Positions 43,749 to 54,155 are shown, counted from the first letter of the stretch. The stretch is DNA of 64,000 bases from Auricularia sp. M13 (GCA_037042915.1 CM073199.1:372001-436000); one strand, 5' to 3'. The notes: generated from the sequence alone by a model not told the origin. A program made the numbers and translations.

Positions 43749-46700
43749 CTAGACCGGCGCGGGAGATCCCCGTGATTTCCCCTTTTGGATACTCCGTCCC
43801 GGACTTATCCCCTGAGGTATCGGCAGCTGATCGCGTCGCCGCAAGCGCGACGGCGACTGCTTCAGATCCGATGTACACAGGCGCCGAGAATCGCGAAGGA
43901 TGGAACGCAAGTGGTAAGTCAGCCACGGCTATCCGCAGCGGGGATTCATCGTCGCTGACGTCTTCCTCTATGTATTCGCTCTTGGCCCGCACTGTCCCTG
44001 GCTGATCTTCACTGTATAATCGGGATAACGCATCTGCCAAAACATTAGTCTTGCCCGGAATGTACATAATTTCATAGTCAAACTCGTTTAATACATCTAG
44101 CCATCTACTCTGCCTGGATGACAAGTTCTTTTGGGTCAGAAAGTACTCCAATGCTTTATGGTCAGTGCAAATCCGAAATTTTGCACCATGCAACATTCCC
44201 CGGAACCTTTTCAATGATTCAACTATGGCTAAGAGTTCAAGTTCATGAACTGGATAGTTCTGCTGTGCGGAGTTAAATTTACCACTCCAGAATGCACAGA
44301 CTCGAGCTTTAGCCAGATCATCGCCTTGTGATATATATCCGCTGCCACCCGTGAGGCTAGCATCGGTCACGAGGTTTATTTTTGGTGCGGACGGGCTGTA
44401 GTCCAACGCGACGCGATGAGAGTTGCGCCACGCAACTACGATCCGTTTGACTTCCTCAAACGCGCGCTGCTCGGTAGCTCCCCAGCGCCACGGCCTGTTA
44501 GACCCTGTGAGGGGGCTAAGGACGCCCATGGGGATCCTGATTCCGTGGCAATCCGGCGCTAGAAATCCAACCGCTCCTAAGAAGCTCTGAAGGAGCGCGC
44601 GGTTTGTGGGAGTCTTCCAATTGGCGACCGTGTCCACCTTGTGGGGGTCCATTCGGATCCCGTTTTCGTCAATAATATGCCCGAGAATCTTGAGTTCTCG
44701 AGCGAACAGTTGCATTTTGTCGACGCTAAGGTAGAACTGGTGCTTACGGAGCACTTTGAACACTGTCCGAATGTGTTCAATATGCTCGTCTAGGGTTTGA
44801 GAGTAGATGATTATATCATCCAGGTACACGTCCATCCATACCCCAATATATTCTGAGAAAATGTAGTTCATCAGCATTTGATAGGTCGCCGACCCATTGC
44901 AATCTCCGATTTGCATGACCAAACTTTCCATTGTTCCGTCTGGGGTGTTGAACAGGGTGCGCGGGACGTGCTCAGGAACGACGCGGATCTGTTCGTAAGC
45001 GTCCTTGCCGTCGATCAAGCTGCGCCACGGCCGTCTGACAACGTTCCTGAGGATCGTGTCTATATCGGGCAACGGAGTGGCGATCTTCTTGGTGTTATCA
45101 TTCTGTGCGCGCTTATCTATTACCGTACGCATTCGCAACACGCCGTCGCCTTTTGGAGGCTTAGGGATTATCAGCATCGGAGTGCAGCTGGTTCCCGAAG
45201 CTAGCCTCCACCTCCCGGTACTTAAATAAGCTTGTTTCTTTGCCTGCCACAGGCCCCGCATCGCTTCAGGACACCGAGAGGGTCTCCATGGATAGATTTT
45301 ATTTTCATCGATGAGGGGAATACTATGGTTGATGGCGCGAAGTGGCGGCAATTCGGCCAGCCAGGCGTCTTTGCACAAGTCTTGAGCCTCTTTTTTAAGT
45401 TTGTTACGGAGTTCCTCGAGCTTTTCTTCGTCGACCGCAGCTGAAGATGCTGCGATCTCAAATACTTCGGCTCCTTTGATTTCCTTCGGAATCGCGGATC
45501 CTACCACGACGCGAGTGGGATTCAACCCGACTAGAACTTCATGTTGCCACAAGAAGGGTGTACCAAGGATCAAATCGTAGTTGTCCAAGTTGACAACATC
45601 GAACCGTTTAGTGCAATCAATGCCTTGGTACTTAAAATTCGCATTCACATTCACATTGATCTTAGAACGCGACCCTTTCACGGCCAGTTGGAGTGGTATT
45701 GGCTTCTCCAACACTTCCAGAGGGAGTCTTAGCTGGTCTGCAAGTGTAGTGGACATAAAGTCGGCCAAAGAGCCAGAATCTATTAACACTCGCACGCTCT
45801 TGTCCTGTACAAATGCTTCTATTACAATCGGCCGAGGTACCATCCGTCCAGCTTTGCGCGTTCTCATCGCGTTCCGCTCAACGGGCTCCACGGGCGCAGC
45901 GCCTTTACTGCCTCGCGGAGCCGCTTTCCCCCTCCCCCGCCTCAGAAGCGTTCCCCGCTCCTTCGGCGATCCTGCGGTAATCGCGAGCAGCGCGATCCCA
46001 CTGGGGAAAGGTTCAGCGAGGTACTCGAATCGATTGGAAGCATGTGTACGTACCGGCTCCGTGAAAACTTGAGGTTCTGAGGTCTGCAAGATAAGATTGA
46101 CATCGACGCCGGCGGCCAACTGCTCAGGGGATATATGATATCTGAGGCCAGTTTCAACATCATGGAGGAATGTCTGGCCCCAGTTTCGCTGCACTAAGTA
46201 TCGAGGTCCTGTTCCTTGAGCATACGCCTCGTTCATGCTGGTTATCGCCCTGAATTCCCCGCCGACGAACGTCAGGGCAGGCTGAGATCCCCGATCCGGG
46301 TTTGGTTCAGAATCCTGGTAGCCTATATCTATTAGGCTCTGAATCGATGGTCCCCGTGATCGCTGGTTGCGTTGAGCATGCAGTTGCACGGCACGACTGA
46401 CTCGGAAATCTCCGGTCAGGAAATCGTCTCTGTACACCGCATACCCTCGCCGATTCCCCAGTCGTTCACGATGAACGCCCGTCGCCGCGCGTAGCTCAAC
46501 CGTGAACCGGCGCTCGACATCCATCTTCACTGTGCCGTCCAGGGCTCGCAAGTGCCCGAAATAGTTCTTGAACGCGCCCAGTAAGTAGTCGGCGACGACT
46601 TGATCCTTTGCGTAGGATAGTTCTGATACGTCTTCAGGGCTGTGAATGTGCAACTGCATGCCGTGCAGCTGCAGCGCATTCGGACCCGTGGCTTCGGTCT

Positions 46701-49700
46701 TCATGCGAGCAGAACTCGCGCTCAGTCCGGTAGGCCGTCGCGCTTGCTGGCGCTTTGGGCAATTTCGACTGAAGTGACCGCCTTCTTTGCACAGGAAACA
46801 TTTACCCTCGGCCTGCAACCGCTCCCGCTCGTCCTTGCTCAACTCGGTACGCGTAGAGGCGCCATTCGCCCGGGCTTGATCCTGACGATTGCCCGATCGT
46901 GCAGAGGTGCCTGCACGTGCTGCAAACCCGGATCGCGACGAGTATCCGCCGCGCCCTCGACCGCCCCGATTAGGAATCCCGCGTCCGGGTCGCGCGCTCG
47001 CGACTTGGATGGTTACCGCGTTACTGCGCGCCCAGTTGCGTGTCCGCGCCGGCGTTCGGCCTTTATCGAGGCTGGGGTGATCCTGACCGTGCGTCCTATC
47101 GCGCAAGGAGCTACCGCCTCCAGTGCTGACATTCCCTCGTCCAGTTAGCCTCTCGGACAGCTTCTGGTTACGGTCCTCGCCCTGTCGCGCCTGCTCGCCC
47201 TTCTCGAAAGCCTCAGCGGCCGATACGAGCTCTTCGTACGTATTCTCATCGACGTTAAACCCGTACTCAAACCATTTCGACCTGATATAGCGATGAACAC
47301 CTTCCCAAAGGACCTGGATGAGCTGGCGTTCCCCGACGTCCGGGAATCGTCGCGACAGGACCTTCAGGTTGCGCGCATATTCGCGGACGCCGCGCTCGCC
47401 CTGGCGCGAGCGCGCGAATTTCATTCGTAAGCGCAATTTAAAATCAGACGGGAAACAGTAATCAAATAACTCGTCGTAGAATCGTCGCATGGTCCAGCGC
47501 TCTTCGGACAACACGACGTTGTTCATAAACCACCTTGAGGCCTCGTCGGACAGAAAGCTCGACAGCATGGGGATTATCCACTTGGTGCGTATGCCGTTCA
47601 ACCGTTTCCACCAGTCGACCTCATAGCACCATTGATCGAAGTAGTCCAAGTCCGCGCGTCCGTCGTAGACGCGCGGTTGCTTGAGTTTCATTTGGGATGC
47701 GAGCTTGCGTCGCGCTCGGAGCTCATCGTCGCCCCCTTCGCTCTCGTCATCCGACTCGGACTCGCTCCCGTCGTAGGGTGGCCCTCCTCCCGGAGGCCCA
47801 CCTCCTCCTGGTCCTCTAGGGTCTCCCGGATCGCCGTCATCATCGCTGCCATGGCCTCCGTCACCGCCGCCCCCGCCCCCAGGCGGTCCTCCACTTCCTC
47901 CTCCGGGTGGTCCTCCTGGTCCACCGCGTCCGGCACCAGCAGGCGGCAGATCCTCGTCACCGCCAGGGTGATCATGCGGACCGCCCTGATCTGGCACGGG
48001 CGGCTTCCTTCCGCCCCCATCTCCACCATTTCCGCCTCGGCCGCCGCTCAGTTCGACCGGCAACACGGGTTCTGCAGAGGCGGGAGCGGTTGTTTCTTCG
48101 GCGGCGCGATCTTCGGTGGCGGTCGACGAAGCGCGCCGCCGTTTGTAGGTCTTCTTCCTTTTCTTACGGTCGCCACCGCGCGGCTGCGAATAGAACGTAT
48201 TGCCTTCGCTATCACTGGATTCCATTCCGTAAATGAACGGTTTAGTCCCCCGTCCAGCACCACCTCCTCCCGCAGCTGGCAGTCCCCCGGCTTCTGAATA
48301 ATAGCCGCCCGGAGGAGCAGCCCGAGCACGGGGGGTAGCACTCGCGGTTTTAAGCACTGACTCGGGATGACGCAGGGTTGACCTCTCGCGCGGCGCGGGG
48401 GTCGCTCCATCGTCCGAACGCCCTGACATGGGTCGCCCGGACTTCGCGTCCCGCGGCGTCGCGTCACCCTTGGCTGGATCCCCCATGCCGATCCGCGCGC
48501 GCCTGGCGTCGAACGGCCCCGACGCGCTGTCTCCATGGAGAGGTCGTGTTTCGTGGTGCTGATCACGGTTCCCTTTGCCGCCGTTATCAGGTGAGAATTC
48601 GTCGTCTCTCATCGAGAACCGAACGGATTTGGGAGTTGAAATCGCAATTGGGCGTTCCCGAGGGTCGACTCCTTTGCCTTTCCCGACGACAGGAGGGCTC
48701 AGCAGCATCGATGCACTGCTGACCCCCGATACCACCTCGCTATAAGTCCGCTTACCTGTTCCCCATACAGGGAATCTGAACTGATCTGGCCAGATATTGT
48801 CTGCAAAACCACTTAGGATGTTAGCATCAGGTACCACATTATTTGTTCTACAGTCGATCAGATACTGAAGCCATCTCCGAACGAGGTTTACATCGTTATC
48901 GGGGAATACGCCGCACATGTGACCCAGTGCGACTTCAGTCCCGTCAGAGTCGTAAGTCTCCATTACATCATCACAGAACATAGTTAACATGAGTTCTAGT
49001 TCCGCGTTGTTGGACCGCGGAGACAGCGGCCTCGCGGGTGACAATGGCCTGGATGGTCCCGGCATCGGCGGAGCCTCCAGAATCCAGCCATCGTTCCGCG
49101 CAAGTGAGTCAGTTGTCACCTGCCTCCTGCCCATCTCAACGCTTTCGACGCTGTCACTGATGCTGCGCAGAGATGGCAGGGATCCGGTGCTCATCGCGCG
49201 CGACGCCGGCCGCGAAGCAACCGTTCCCTCGTCCTGCGCGGGCTGATCCTCGATCGTCGCGGCTTGCTGCACCGAGGGAATCGTTCCCCACGACTCGAAC
49301 TTGATGGCATTGTCCTTGCTGGAGAAGTGGCTGAACCATGCTGGGAAGTAAGTGGGTCCCGTGAACATAGTGGGTAATATGACATTGATCCGTCGTTTCA
49401 GTGATTTCTTTGGATCGACTACTTGAAACTCGTCGATCGAGATGCGCGCGCCGTCCTCGACAAGCTGCCATTCGGGTTCAGCGCTGGGAGGCCGCTCAGG
49501 CCCGAACGGCACCGGCGCGGCGAACTTCACCAGCGGCCCCGCCGCGGGCTCGCTGCTCGGTTCGCTTCGTATTCCACTTTCGCCACCTCGTTCTGGGAAG
49601 TTAAGCGCAGCGGCATCGAACGACAGGTCCGCGAGAGAGGTAAGCGCGGACTCGTCTATTCGGTAATCCTCATAGTATCGCGCGGCCTCGTCAACGCGAC

Positions 49701-50079
49701 CGAGTTTCCACTCGTGCGCCGTTGCAAAGTCAATGCGCGGGCCCAGGCGAGGACTCCTGGGTCTCTCGTCTGTTGGAGGCAGCTGGAATGGCTCGTCCAG
49801 CGTCCCTTCCGCCTCGAAGACTTCCTCGGCTGGTTTTGCCGAGGCGTCTGGCCCTTCCCATGACTCCCTCCTCTCAGGGGGAGCCTCGTGATCGAGCAGC
49901 TTGAAGATCCCGCGCCCTGGCTTACTGGGCGACAGGTGCTCGATTGCAGCTTTCAGTTTATTGACGCGCTGACGTCGCGTTGCTTGGGAAGCGCCTGCCT
50001 GGTGCGACCAGGTTTCTTGTACTACATCGTCATCGCTCACGTGGGGCTGACGAAGTTGAGCTCGAGTTCTCGCGACCAT
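43702..50079 (-). CDS. Gag-protease-reverse transcriptase-RNase H polyprotein of the Ty3 element
   Basis: One open frame of 2,125 codons. The first ~790 residues are a long disordered extension with Gly/Pro runs. Then comes a Gag capsid-like region (YDGRADLDYFDQWCYEVDWW, FYDELFDYCFPSDFKLRLRM). A CCHC zinc knuckle CFLCKEGGHFSRNC lies near residue 1,093. The aspartic protease site LIDSGSLADF is near 1,430. Reverse transcriptase has VWMDVYLDDIIIYSQ (near 1,750). RNase H has VTDASLTGGSGY, VHELELLAIVESLKRF and TDHKALEYF. It ends GWRPSAGRPRVGLA. The order and residues fit an active Ty3 polyprotein. The Gag N-terminal extension is unusually long. Confidence 0.93.
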   Translation of the reverse strand: MVARTRAQLRQPHVSDDDVVQETWSHQAGASQATRRQRVNKLKAAIEHLSPSKPGRGIFKLLDHEAPPERRESWEGPDASAKPAEEVFEAEGTLDEPFQLPPTDERPRSPRLGPRIDFATAHEWKLGRVDEAARYYEDYRIDESALTSLADLSFDAAALNFPERGGESGIRSEPSSEPAAGPLVKFAAPVPFGPERPPSAEPEWQLVEDGARISIDEFQVVDPKKSLKRRINVILPTMFTGPTYFPAWFSHFSSKDNAIKFESWGTIPSVQQAATIEDQPAQDEGTVASRPASRAMSTGSLPSLRSISDSVESVEMGRRQVTTDSLARNDGWILEAPPMPGPSRPLSPARPLSPRSNNAELELMLTMFCDDVMETYDSDGTEVALGHMCGVFPDNDVNLVRRWLQYLIDCRTNNVVPDANILSGFADNIWPDQFRFPVWGTGKRTYSEVVSGVSSASMLLSPPVVGKGKGVDPRERPIAISTPKSVRFSMRDDEFSPDNGGKGNRDQHHETRPLHGDSASGPFDARRARIGMGDPAKGDATPRDAKSGRPMSGRSDDGATPAPRERSTLRHPESVLKTASATPRARAAPPGGYYSEAGGLPAAGGGGAGRGTKPFIYGMESSDSEGNTFYSQPRGGDRKKRKKTYKRRRASSTATEDRAAEETTAPASAEPVLPVELSGGRGGNGGDGGGRKPPVPDQGGPHDHPGGDEDLPPAGAGRGGPGGPPGGGSGGPPGGGGGGDGGHGSDDDGDPGDPRGPGGGGPPGGGPPYDGSESESDDESEGGDDELRARRKLASQMKLKQPRVYDGRADLDYFDQWCYEVDWWKRLNGIRTKWIIPMLSSFLSDEASRWFMNNVVLSEERWTMRRFYDELFDYCFPSDFKLRLRMKFARSRQGERGVREYARNLKVLSRRFPDVGERQLIQVLWEGVHRYIRSKWFEYGFNVDENTYEELVSAAEAFEKGEQARQGEDRNQKLSERLTGRGNVSTGGGSSLRDRTHGQDHPSLDKGRTPARTRNWARSNAVTIQVASARPGRGIPNRGGRGRGGYSSRSGFAARAGTSARSGNRQDQARANGASTRTELSKDERERLQAEGKCFLCKEGGHFSRNCPKRQQARRPTGLSASSARMKTEATGPNALQLHGMQLHIHSPEDVSELSYAKDQVVADYLLGAFKNYFGHLRALDGTVKMDVERRFTVELRAATGVHRERLGNRRGYAVYRDDFLTGDFRVSRAVQLHAQRNQRSRGPSIQSLIDIGYQDSEPNPDRGSQPALTFVGGEFRAITSMNEAYAQGTGPRYLVQRNWGQTFLHDVETGLRYHISPEQLAAGVDVNLILQTSEPQVFTEPVRTHASNRFEYLAEPFPSGIALLAITAGSPKERGTLLRRGRGKAAPRGSKGAAPVEPVERNAMRTRKAGRMVPRPIVIEAFVQDKSVRVLIDSGSLADFMSTTLADQLRLPLEVLEKPIPLQLAVKGSRSKINVNVNANFKYQGIDCTKRFDVVNLDNYDLILGTPFLWQHEVLVGLNPTRVVVGSAIPKEIKGAEVFEIAASSAAVDEEKLEELRNKLKKEAQDLCKDAWLAELPPLRAINHSIPLIDENKIYPWRPSRCPEAMRGLWQAKKQAYLSTGRWRLASGTSCTPMLIIPKPPKGDGVLRMRTVIDKRAQNDNTKKIATPLPDIDTILRNVVRRPWRSLIDGKDAYEQIRVVPEHVPRTLFNTPDGTMESLVMQIGDCNGSATYQMLMNYIFSEYIGVWMDVYLDDIIIYSQTLDEHIEHIRTVFKVLRKHQFYLSVDKMQLFARELKILGHIIDENGIRMDPHKVDTVANWKTPTNRALLQSFLGAVGFLAPDCHGIRIPMGVLSPLTGSNRPWRWGATEQRAFEEVKRIVVAWRNSHRVALDYSPSAPKINLVTDASLTGGSGYISQGDDLAKARVCAFWSGKFNSAQQNYPVHELELLAIVESLKRFRGMLHGAKFRICTDHKALEYFLTQKNLSSRQSRWLDVLNEFDYEIMYIPGKTNVLADALSRLYSEDQPGTVRAKSEYIEEDVSDDESPLRIAVADLPLAFHPSRFSAPVYIGSEAVAVALAATRSAADTSGDKSGTEYPKGEITGISRAGLGGWRPSAGRPRVGLA

Positions 50080-50255
50080 GGTTTGTTAATTTCAACGTTG
50101 ACTTGATTCTTTGAATAGAATAAATTTGAAGCTTTGTTATATCGTTATTGTTAGTTCGATTTGAGAGTTTGATGCGCTGAGAAGGTGATCAGTCTTGCTC
50201 AGCTTAAATAAGAGACCTCATGGTGTCAAACACGAAAAGAGATTCATTCAAAAAT

Positions 50256-50879
50256 TGTAAAGCTAGCCCGCCTCGGCGGGGTAGAAGTGTAACTAATAGA
50301 TCACCGATCCTTACTTCGACTTACCTGAGGTAGGGAAACTTTACTAGAATCCTCTTGAGGGCTTTGTGTCACTCTGAGTTGAATGAGACAAGTGTCCGTG
50401 TTAAGAGAACTGAGGTCTATGTACAGAAAAAGCTCTCCTTTTTATACTCTACGGAAAACTGCCTTACTAAGCTACTTTTCACGGCGGACCGTTGTGTCCG
50501 CATCTACAGTGGGTTTATAAGCCCTAACTCCGTCATGAGACTCCATAACCCGTCCTAATCCCGGCCCTTCGTGGGCGGGGATAGGCTACTGCACCTCCAG
50601 GCCGAATCCCGTGACGGGAATCGGTAGTCATGTGGCCGCTATCCCGGCGGCCCGTCGGTCCTGGCTCATCCTAGGGCCGACGGGTTTGAGTCTGCATTAC
50701 TGATGCGCTCAACACGTGACTATTCTCAATGAAATTGTTTGCTCGTAATGGACATGATCGTAATAGTTCGTAAGTACATGACGCCGATACATTGTACACA
50801 AAGATTGCCTTGCTTGGTTCTTCTGCAATGAAAGGGATTTTTATCAGCGTCTGGCAGGCGGTGGTAGGTGACTGTTACA
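50256..50879 (-). repeat. Right LTR (5' LTR of the minus-strand element)
   Basis: 624 bp, promoter-side LTR for the minus-strand genes; one base differs from the left LTR. Confidence 0.95.
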
Positions 50880-53144
50880 GTCAGCGTCATCGAGAGGGGC
50901 GTCGGGGTGAGCTTCAAGGCTGTCGGCGATCAGCTGTCGGCGATCGGCAAGTACGTACACGGCTTGAGATGCGACCGGGATGCTGACGACCGTGCCAGAG
51001 TCGCCGAGATGGCAAAGGTCGAGGCCAAGGACTTCTCGAAAAGCAAACAGGACTGGTACAACACGCACGCGCATCACGACCAGGTCAAGGAGAGAATTGT
51101 GCCGTGGATCATCGAGACCCAGAGTGAGTGACGCAAAATTCAGACTGCTGCGCAGATTGATTGAGATGTCTGGTAGACCGCGCGTCGAATCGCAAGCGCA
51201 CGAAGGTGAAGTGGCAGAATCACTTCATCGAGCTGGTATGGGCGGGCAACCGCATCATCGGCTGGCCCGACGGCGTTCCGATCCCGAAGCCCGGCAAGAC
51301 GATCTACAACCGCATTGAGAACATGCGCAAGCTGCTCAACGCGATTTTCGAGACTGGCCGTGGCGAGCTCGAGGAGGGCAAGGCCTTGGCTGTTGTTCCG
51401 ATAAGCGAAGGTTCGTCCCGACTCCCGCAATCTCAGACGGCCGTGACTAAGCTGTTATGTAGAAGAGTTGGCCTACCGGGACGACCGCACGAAGCAGAAG
51501 AACTGGTACGATGTGCCCATCTACATCAGCGAGAGCGGCAAGTCGTTGGCCACCGTCGGCGATGGCGAGCGCGAGCAGGCAGCACGCAAGAAGGGCGGCG
51601 CAACCGTCGAAGGCGCGAGCGGGAACGGACAGGCCGAGGTGGCCGACAAGAAGCGCAGCGCCGACAGCGTCGCCAGTGACGCTGAGGCTCCGCCGCGCAA
51701 GCGCAGCAAGGGAGCGGCGCGCAAGACGAAGCCCACGCCGAAACCGCGCGCGCCCCATGTCGCCCGAGTCCAAGAAACGCGCCAGGAGAACGCGGAAACT
51801 CATGACGACGACGTCTCTCCCGCCCTTGAACGTCACAAAGAAGACGGGCCGCAAGTGGGTCGCTGACGACGATGACGACGACGACGCGACCGACGGCGAC
51901 GGTAAATCGACCAATGGCAAGGACAAGGGCGTCGCAGCGTCTCGCGGCAAAGCGACTGGCGTTCAGGCGGTCGACGACGACGACGACGACGAGGAGGAGG
52001 AGGTCATCGTCGTCGACGCGTCTGGCGCCAATGGGAAGCGACGTGCTGTCGCGCGGTCCGGCGACAGCAAACGTCGTGCGTTCGGACGGCGCATCGTAGA
52101 GAGCTCGGCGTCCGGCGAAGAGGAGGATGACGAGGTCGGCTCCCAGCACAGCGACGACGACGACGAGCCATTCAACTTGCGAAGGCGTCTGATTCGCCAG
52201 GGCAAGCAACCCGTGACGCAGCTGCCCGTGGCCAGCGGCAGCCAGCACCAGGTTGGCGGCGGTGAGCAGAAGTTCTATGCTTTGTGTTCTCATGCTGAAG
52301 TCACACTACAGGCCCGAACGTCGATTTGCTGTCGTCAACGAGTGCCTCCACACCCGCCGGTTTCTCGGCGCTCGACACGCAGATGGATGCCGCGCAGGAA
52401 ATCAACCTGAACGACATCGACTTGAATATGCTCTTCGCCGATGCTGGCGCGATGGACTTCGACAACACCGCGATCAACCATTTCGTCTTCGGCGGCGATG
52501 GCGATGCTGGCGCCGACGTCAACGCTGGAGGTGCGACGCTGCCATCGGACAGCGCCGGACAGTGGTCTGCCCCTGGGACGTCATCGCAGACTCCCTCGGC
52601 GCATGCTGTCCCTCCCTCGTCCAACGACGGAGGCAGCGGTCTTGTTCCGCAAATGCCGTCGTATCAGCAGCCCATGCAGATGTCGATGGCTATGCCGCAG
52701 AACATGATGCAGCCGGCGGGCATGCAGTCGATGGGCATGGGTGGCGCGATGGACAACTCGGGCGGGATGAACTTCGGGGGGATGGGCGGGATGCCCGGCA
52801 TGTCCGGTGGGATGCTGCACCCGGGGATGATGCACCCGGCGATGATGCACGCGGGGATGATGCACCCGATGATGCACGCGGGGATGGGCGGGATGGGGAT
52901 GCAGGCAATGAACGGGATGGGTGGCATGGGCGGCATGGGGATGCAGGCGATGAATGGGATGAGCGGCATGGGTATGGGACTGCAGGGCGGGGCGGGGATG
53001 GGCGTCGTGCACGGCGCGATGATGCCAGTGATGCCGGGCAACTTCGGGATGCAGAACATGCCTGCGCAGTACGCGCAGCAGGGGCAGGCACAGCCGCAGG
53101 GCCAAGGCGCACACCCGCAGTCGAACAATTCGGTGGTGCAGTAG
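50880..53144 (+). pseudogene. Large Pro-rich cargo gene, 3' part
   Basis: It resumes with the GTCAG duplication, then VSVIERGVGVSFKAVGDQLS, KSKQDWYNTHAHHDQVKERI and, after an intron (51,124 onward), KRTKVKWQNHFIELVWAGNR and GVPIPKPGKTIYNRIENMRK. A further intron precedes ELAYRDDRTKQKNWYDVPIY. A lysine/alanine-rich region then changes frame at a GCGCGCGCCCC run (about 51,747-51,756). The downstream frame has strings of Asp/Glu (DDDDDDEEEEVIVVDASG), a basic patch, an intron with donor GTGAGCAG, FSALDTQMDAAQEINLNDID, and a Met/Gly-rich repeat tail (GMGGMPGMSGG, HPGMMHPAMMH) ending NNSVVQ. It looks like a nuclear protein with acidic and low-complexity tails. Enzyme motifs are absent. The frame change is a second defect besides the Ty3 insertion. 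Confidence 0.65.
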
Positions 53145-53362
53145 ATACTTGTGTCGATTTGTGGAATTGCAGCTCTGAGACCATTCTGAGACCATTTGCG
53201 CGACCGAAATACAAACCTTGGCATTGGCAAGCAGGCAAACCAACTACGCGTCAAACGTGCCCTAAGGGAGTCAGAAACACGAGCAGTGAGCTCGATTCGA
53301 CGGCGAGTGAACTAGATCAGATTGAACGACGCGAGTAGCGACAGGCAACAGGTCATACATGC

Positions 53363-53842
53363 TCATGCGCCACACGTGCACTGCCCTTTCTGGAACCTCT
53401 TGCGCGTCTCCTGAGCGTCCGGATGTGAGAGCATGATAGCCAGCTCCCGCTCAGCCCGGCGGTACCGGCGGACAGCGGGATCCTCACGGAGCGCGTGGCT
53501 GGTGACCTCGCGCTCAAGTCGCGTGATGGCGCGGTCGACCTGCTTCGGCGAGAGCTGGCGACGCAGCGCGTGGTAGTCGTCGCGAAGTCGCGTCATAAGT
53601 TCGGGTTCCGACTCTGCGCATAAGTTAGCCAATGCAGCCACGGTATGCGGGATGAGGAACGCACCGCCGGGACGATCAGGGTGCCAACGGTTGCGCTCGA
53701 CGCTGGCAGCAAGGAACCGATTGTAAGACGACATGCGGCGACCGCACAGTGCGCGGCGCAGGATATGGTAAGGGCGCGAGAATAGGTGAAAGCGCGCGCG
53801 GGCGAAAGTGCGACGGATGGCGGTGAGAATGGTGTGGGTCAT
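53363..53842 (-). CDS. Basic cargo protein near the right end, 159 aa
   Basis: A single open frame starts MTHTILTAIRRTFARARFHL, followed by FSRPYHILRRALCGRRMSSY and NRFLAASVERNRWHPDRPGG. It continues with LRDDYHALRRQLSPKQVDRA and VRRYRRAERELAIMLSHPDA and ends RFQKGQCTCGA. It is rich in Arg and aromatic residues at the N-terminus and helical afterwards, with CTC near the end. No family is recognised. Its upstream side faces box island 5, as the other small cargo genes face islands 1 and 2. Confidence 0.55.
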   Translation of the reverse strand: MTHTILTAIRRTFARARFHLFSRPYHILRRALCGRRMSSYNRFLAASVERNRWHPDRPGGAFLIPHTVAALANLCAESEPELMTRLRDDYHALRRQLSPKQVDRAITRLEREVTSHALREDPAVRRYRRAERELAIMLSHPDAQETRKRFQKGQCTCGA

Positions 53843-53937
53843 GCGGTCGGAGACAAGAGTGCAGGATGGAGATTGAAATCACGAGCAGGTAGATGGGGGG
53901 CATCAGAGTGCGTCCCCCGCCACTGGGGGTATAGGGA

Positions 53938-54155
53938 AATTGTGGAAAACTGGAAATGCGGGAAAGACTACCGGGCAAAGAAGTGACATCGGGAAAGGTG
54001 AATTATCCTCGAAGGCTTACTGGAAAGATTCTGGAAAGATAAGAAACGAGTAGGCGGCACCCAGAGACTGCATGTTTGGCTGGGCAATCCCACACTTTCT
54101 GGAAACCGTGGTCGTAAAATAATAGTAGATAACTAGGGAACACTGGAATGCACGA
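53938..54155. promoter_or_regulatory. TTTCYRGAAA box island 5 (right end of the KDZ element)
   Basis: TTTCTGGAAA at 54,106, ACTGGAAAG and TTCTGGAAAG near 54,020-54,035, and ACTGGAAATG near 53,949. It ends about 75 bases before the right terminus, mirroring island 1 at the left end. Half-boxes are in the opposite orientation to most of island 1. Confidence 0.65.

Larger units (their letters stand above)
39907..50879 (-). mobile_element. Complete Ty3-type LTR retrotransposon, very recent insertion
   Basis: This 10,973-bp element lies on the minus strand. LTRs of 624 bp each begin TGTAA and end TTACA and differ at one place (C at 40,490, T at 50,839). The target duplication is GTCAG. Order in transcription direction: right LTR, leader of about 176 bases, gag-protease-reverse transcriptase-RNase H, integrase in a different frame, an extra spliced ORF, left LTR. 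Integrase after RNase H is the Ty3 order. All catalytic motifs look intact, so it may be autonomous if the frame change is bridged. Confidence 0.95.

Noticed and set aside
47632-48297. Plus-strand frames opposite the Ty3 gag-pol gene
   Set aside because: Shadows of the minus-strand polyprotein, whose domains are clear.
50097-50255. Search for a tRNA primer-binding site next to the 5' LTR of the Ty3 element
   Set aside because: Sequence just inside the LTR (ATTTTTGAATGAATC) does not match a usual TGG-starting site that I recognise; self-priming is possible but unproven, so no feature was called.
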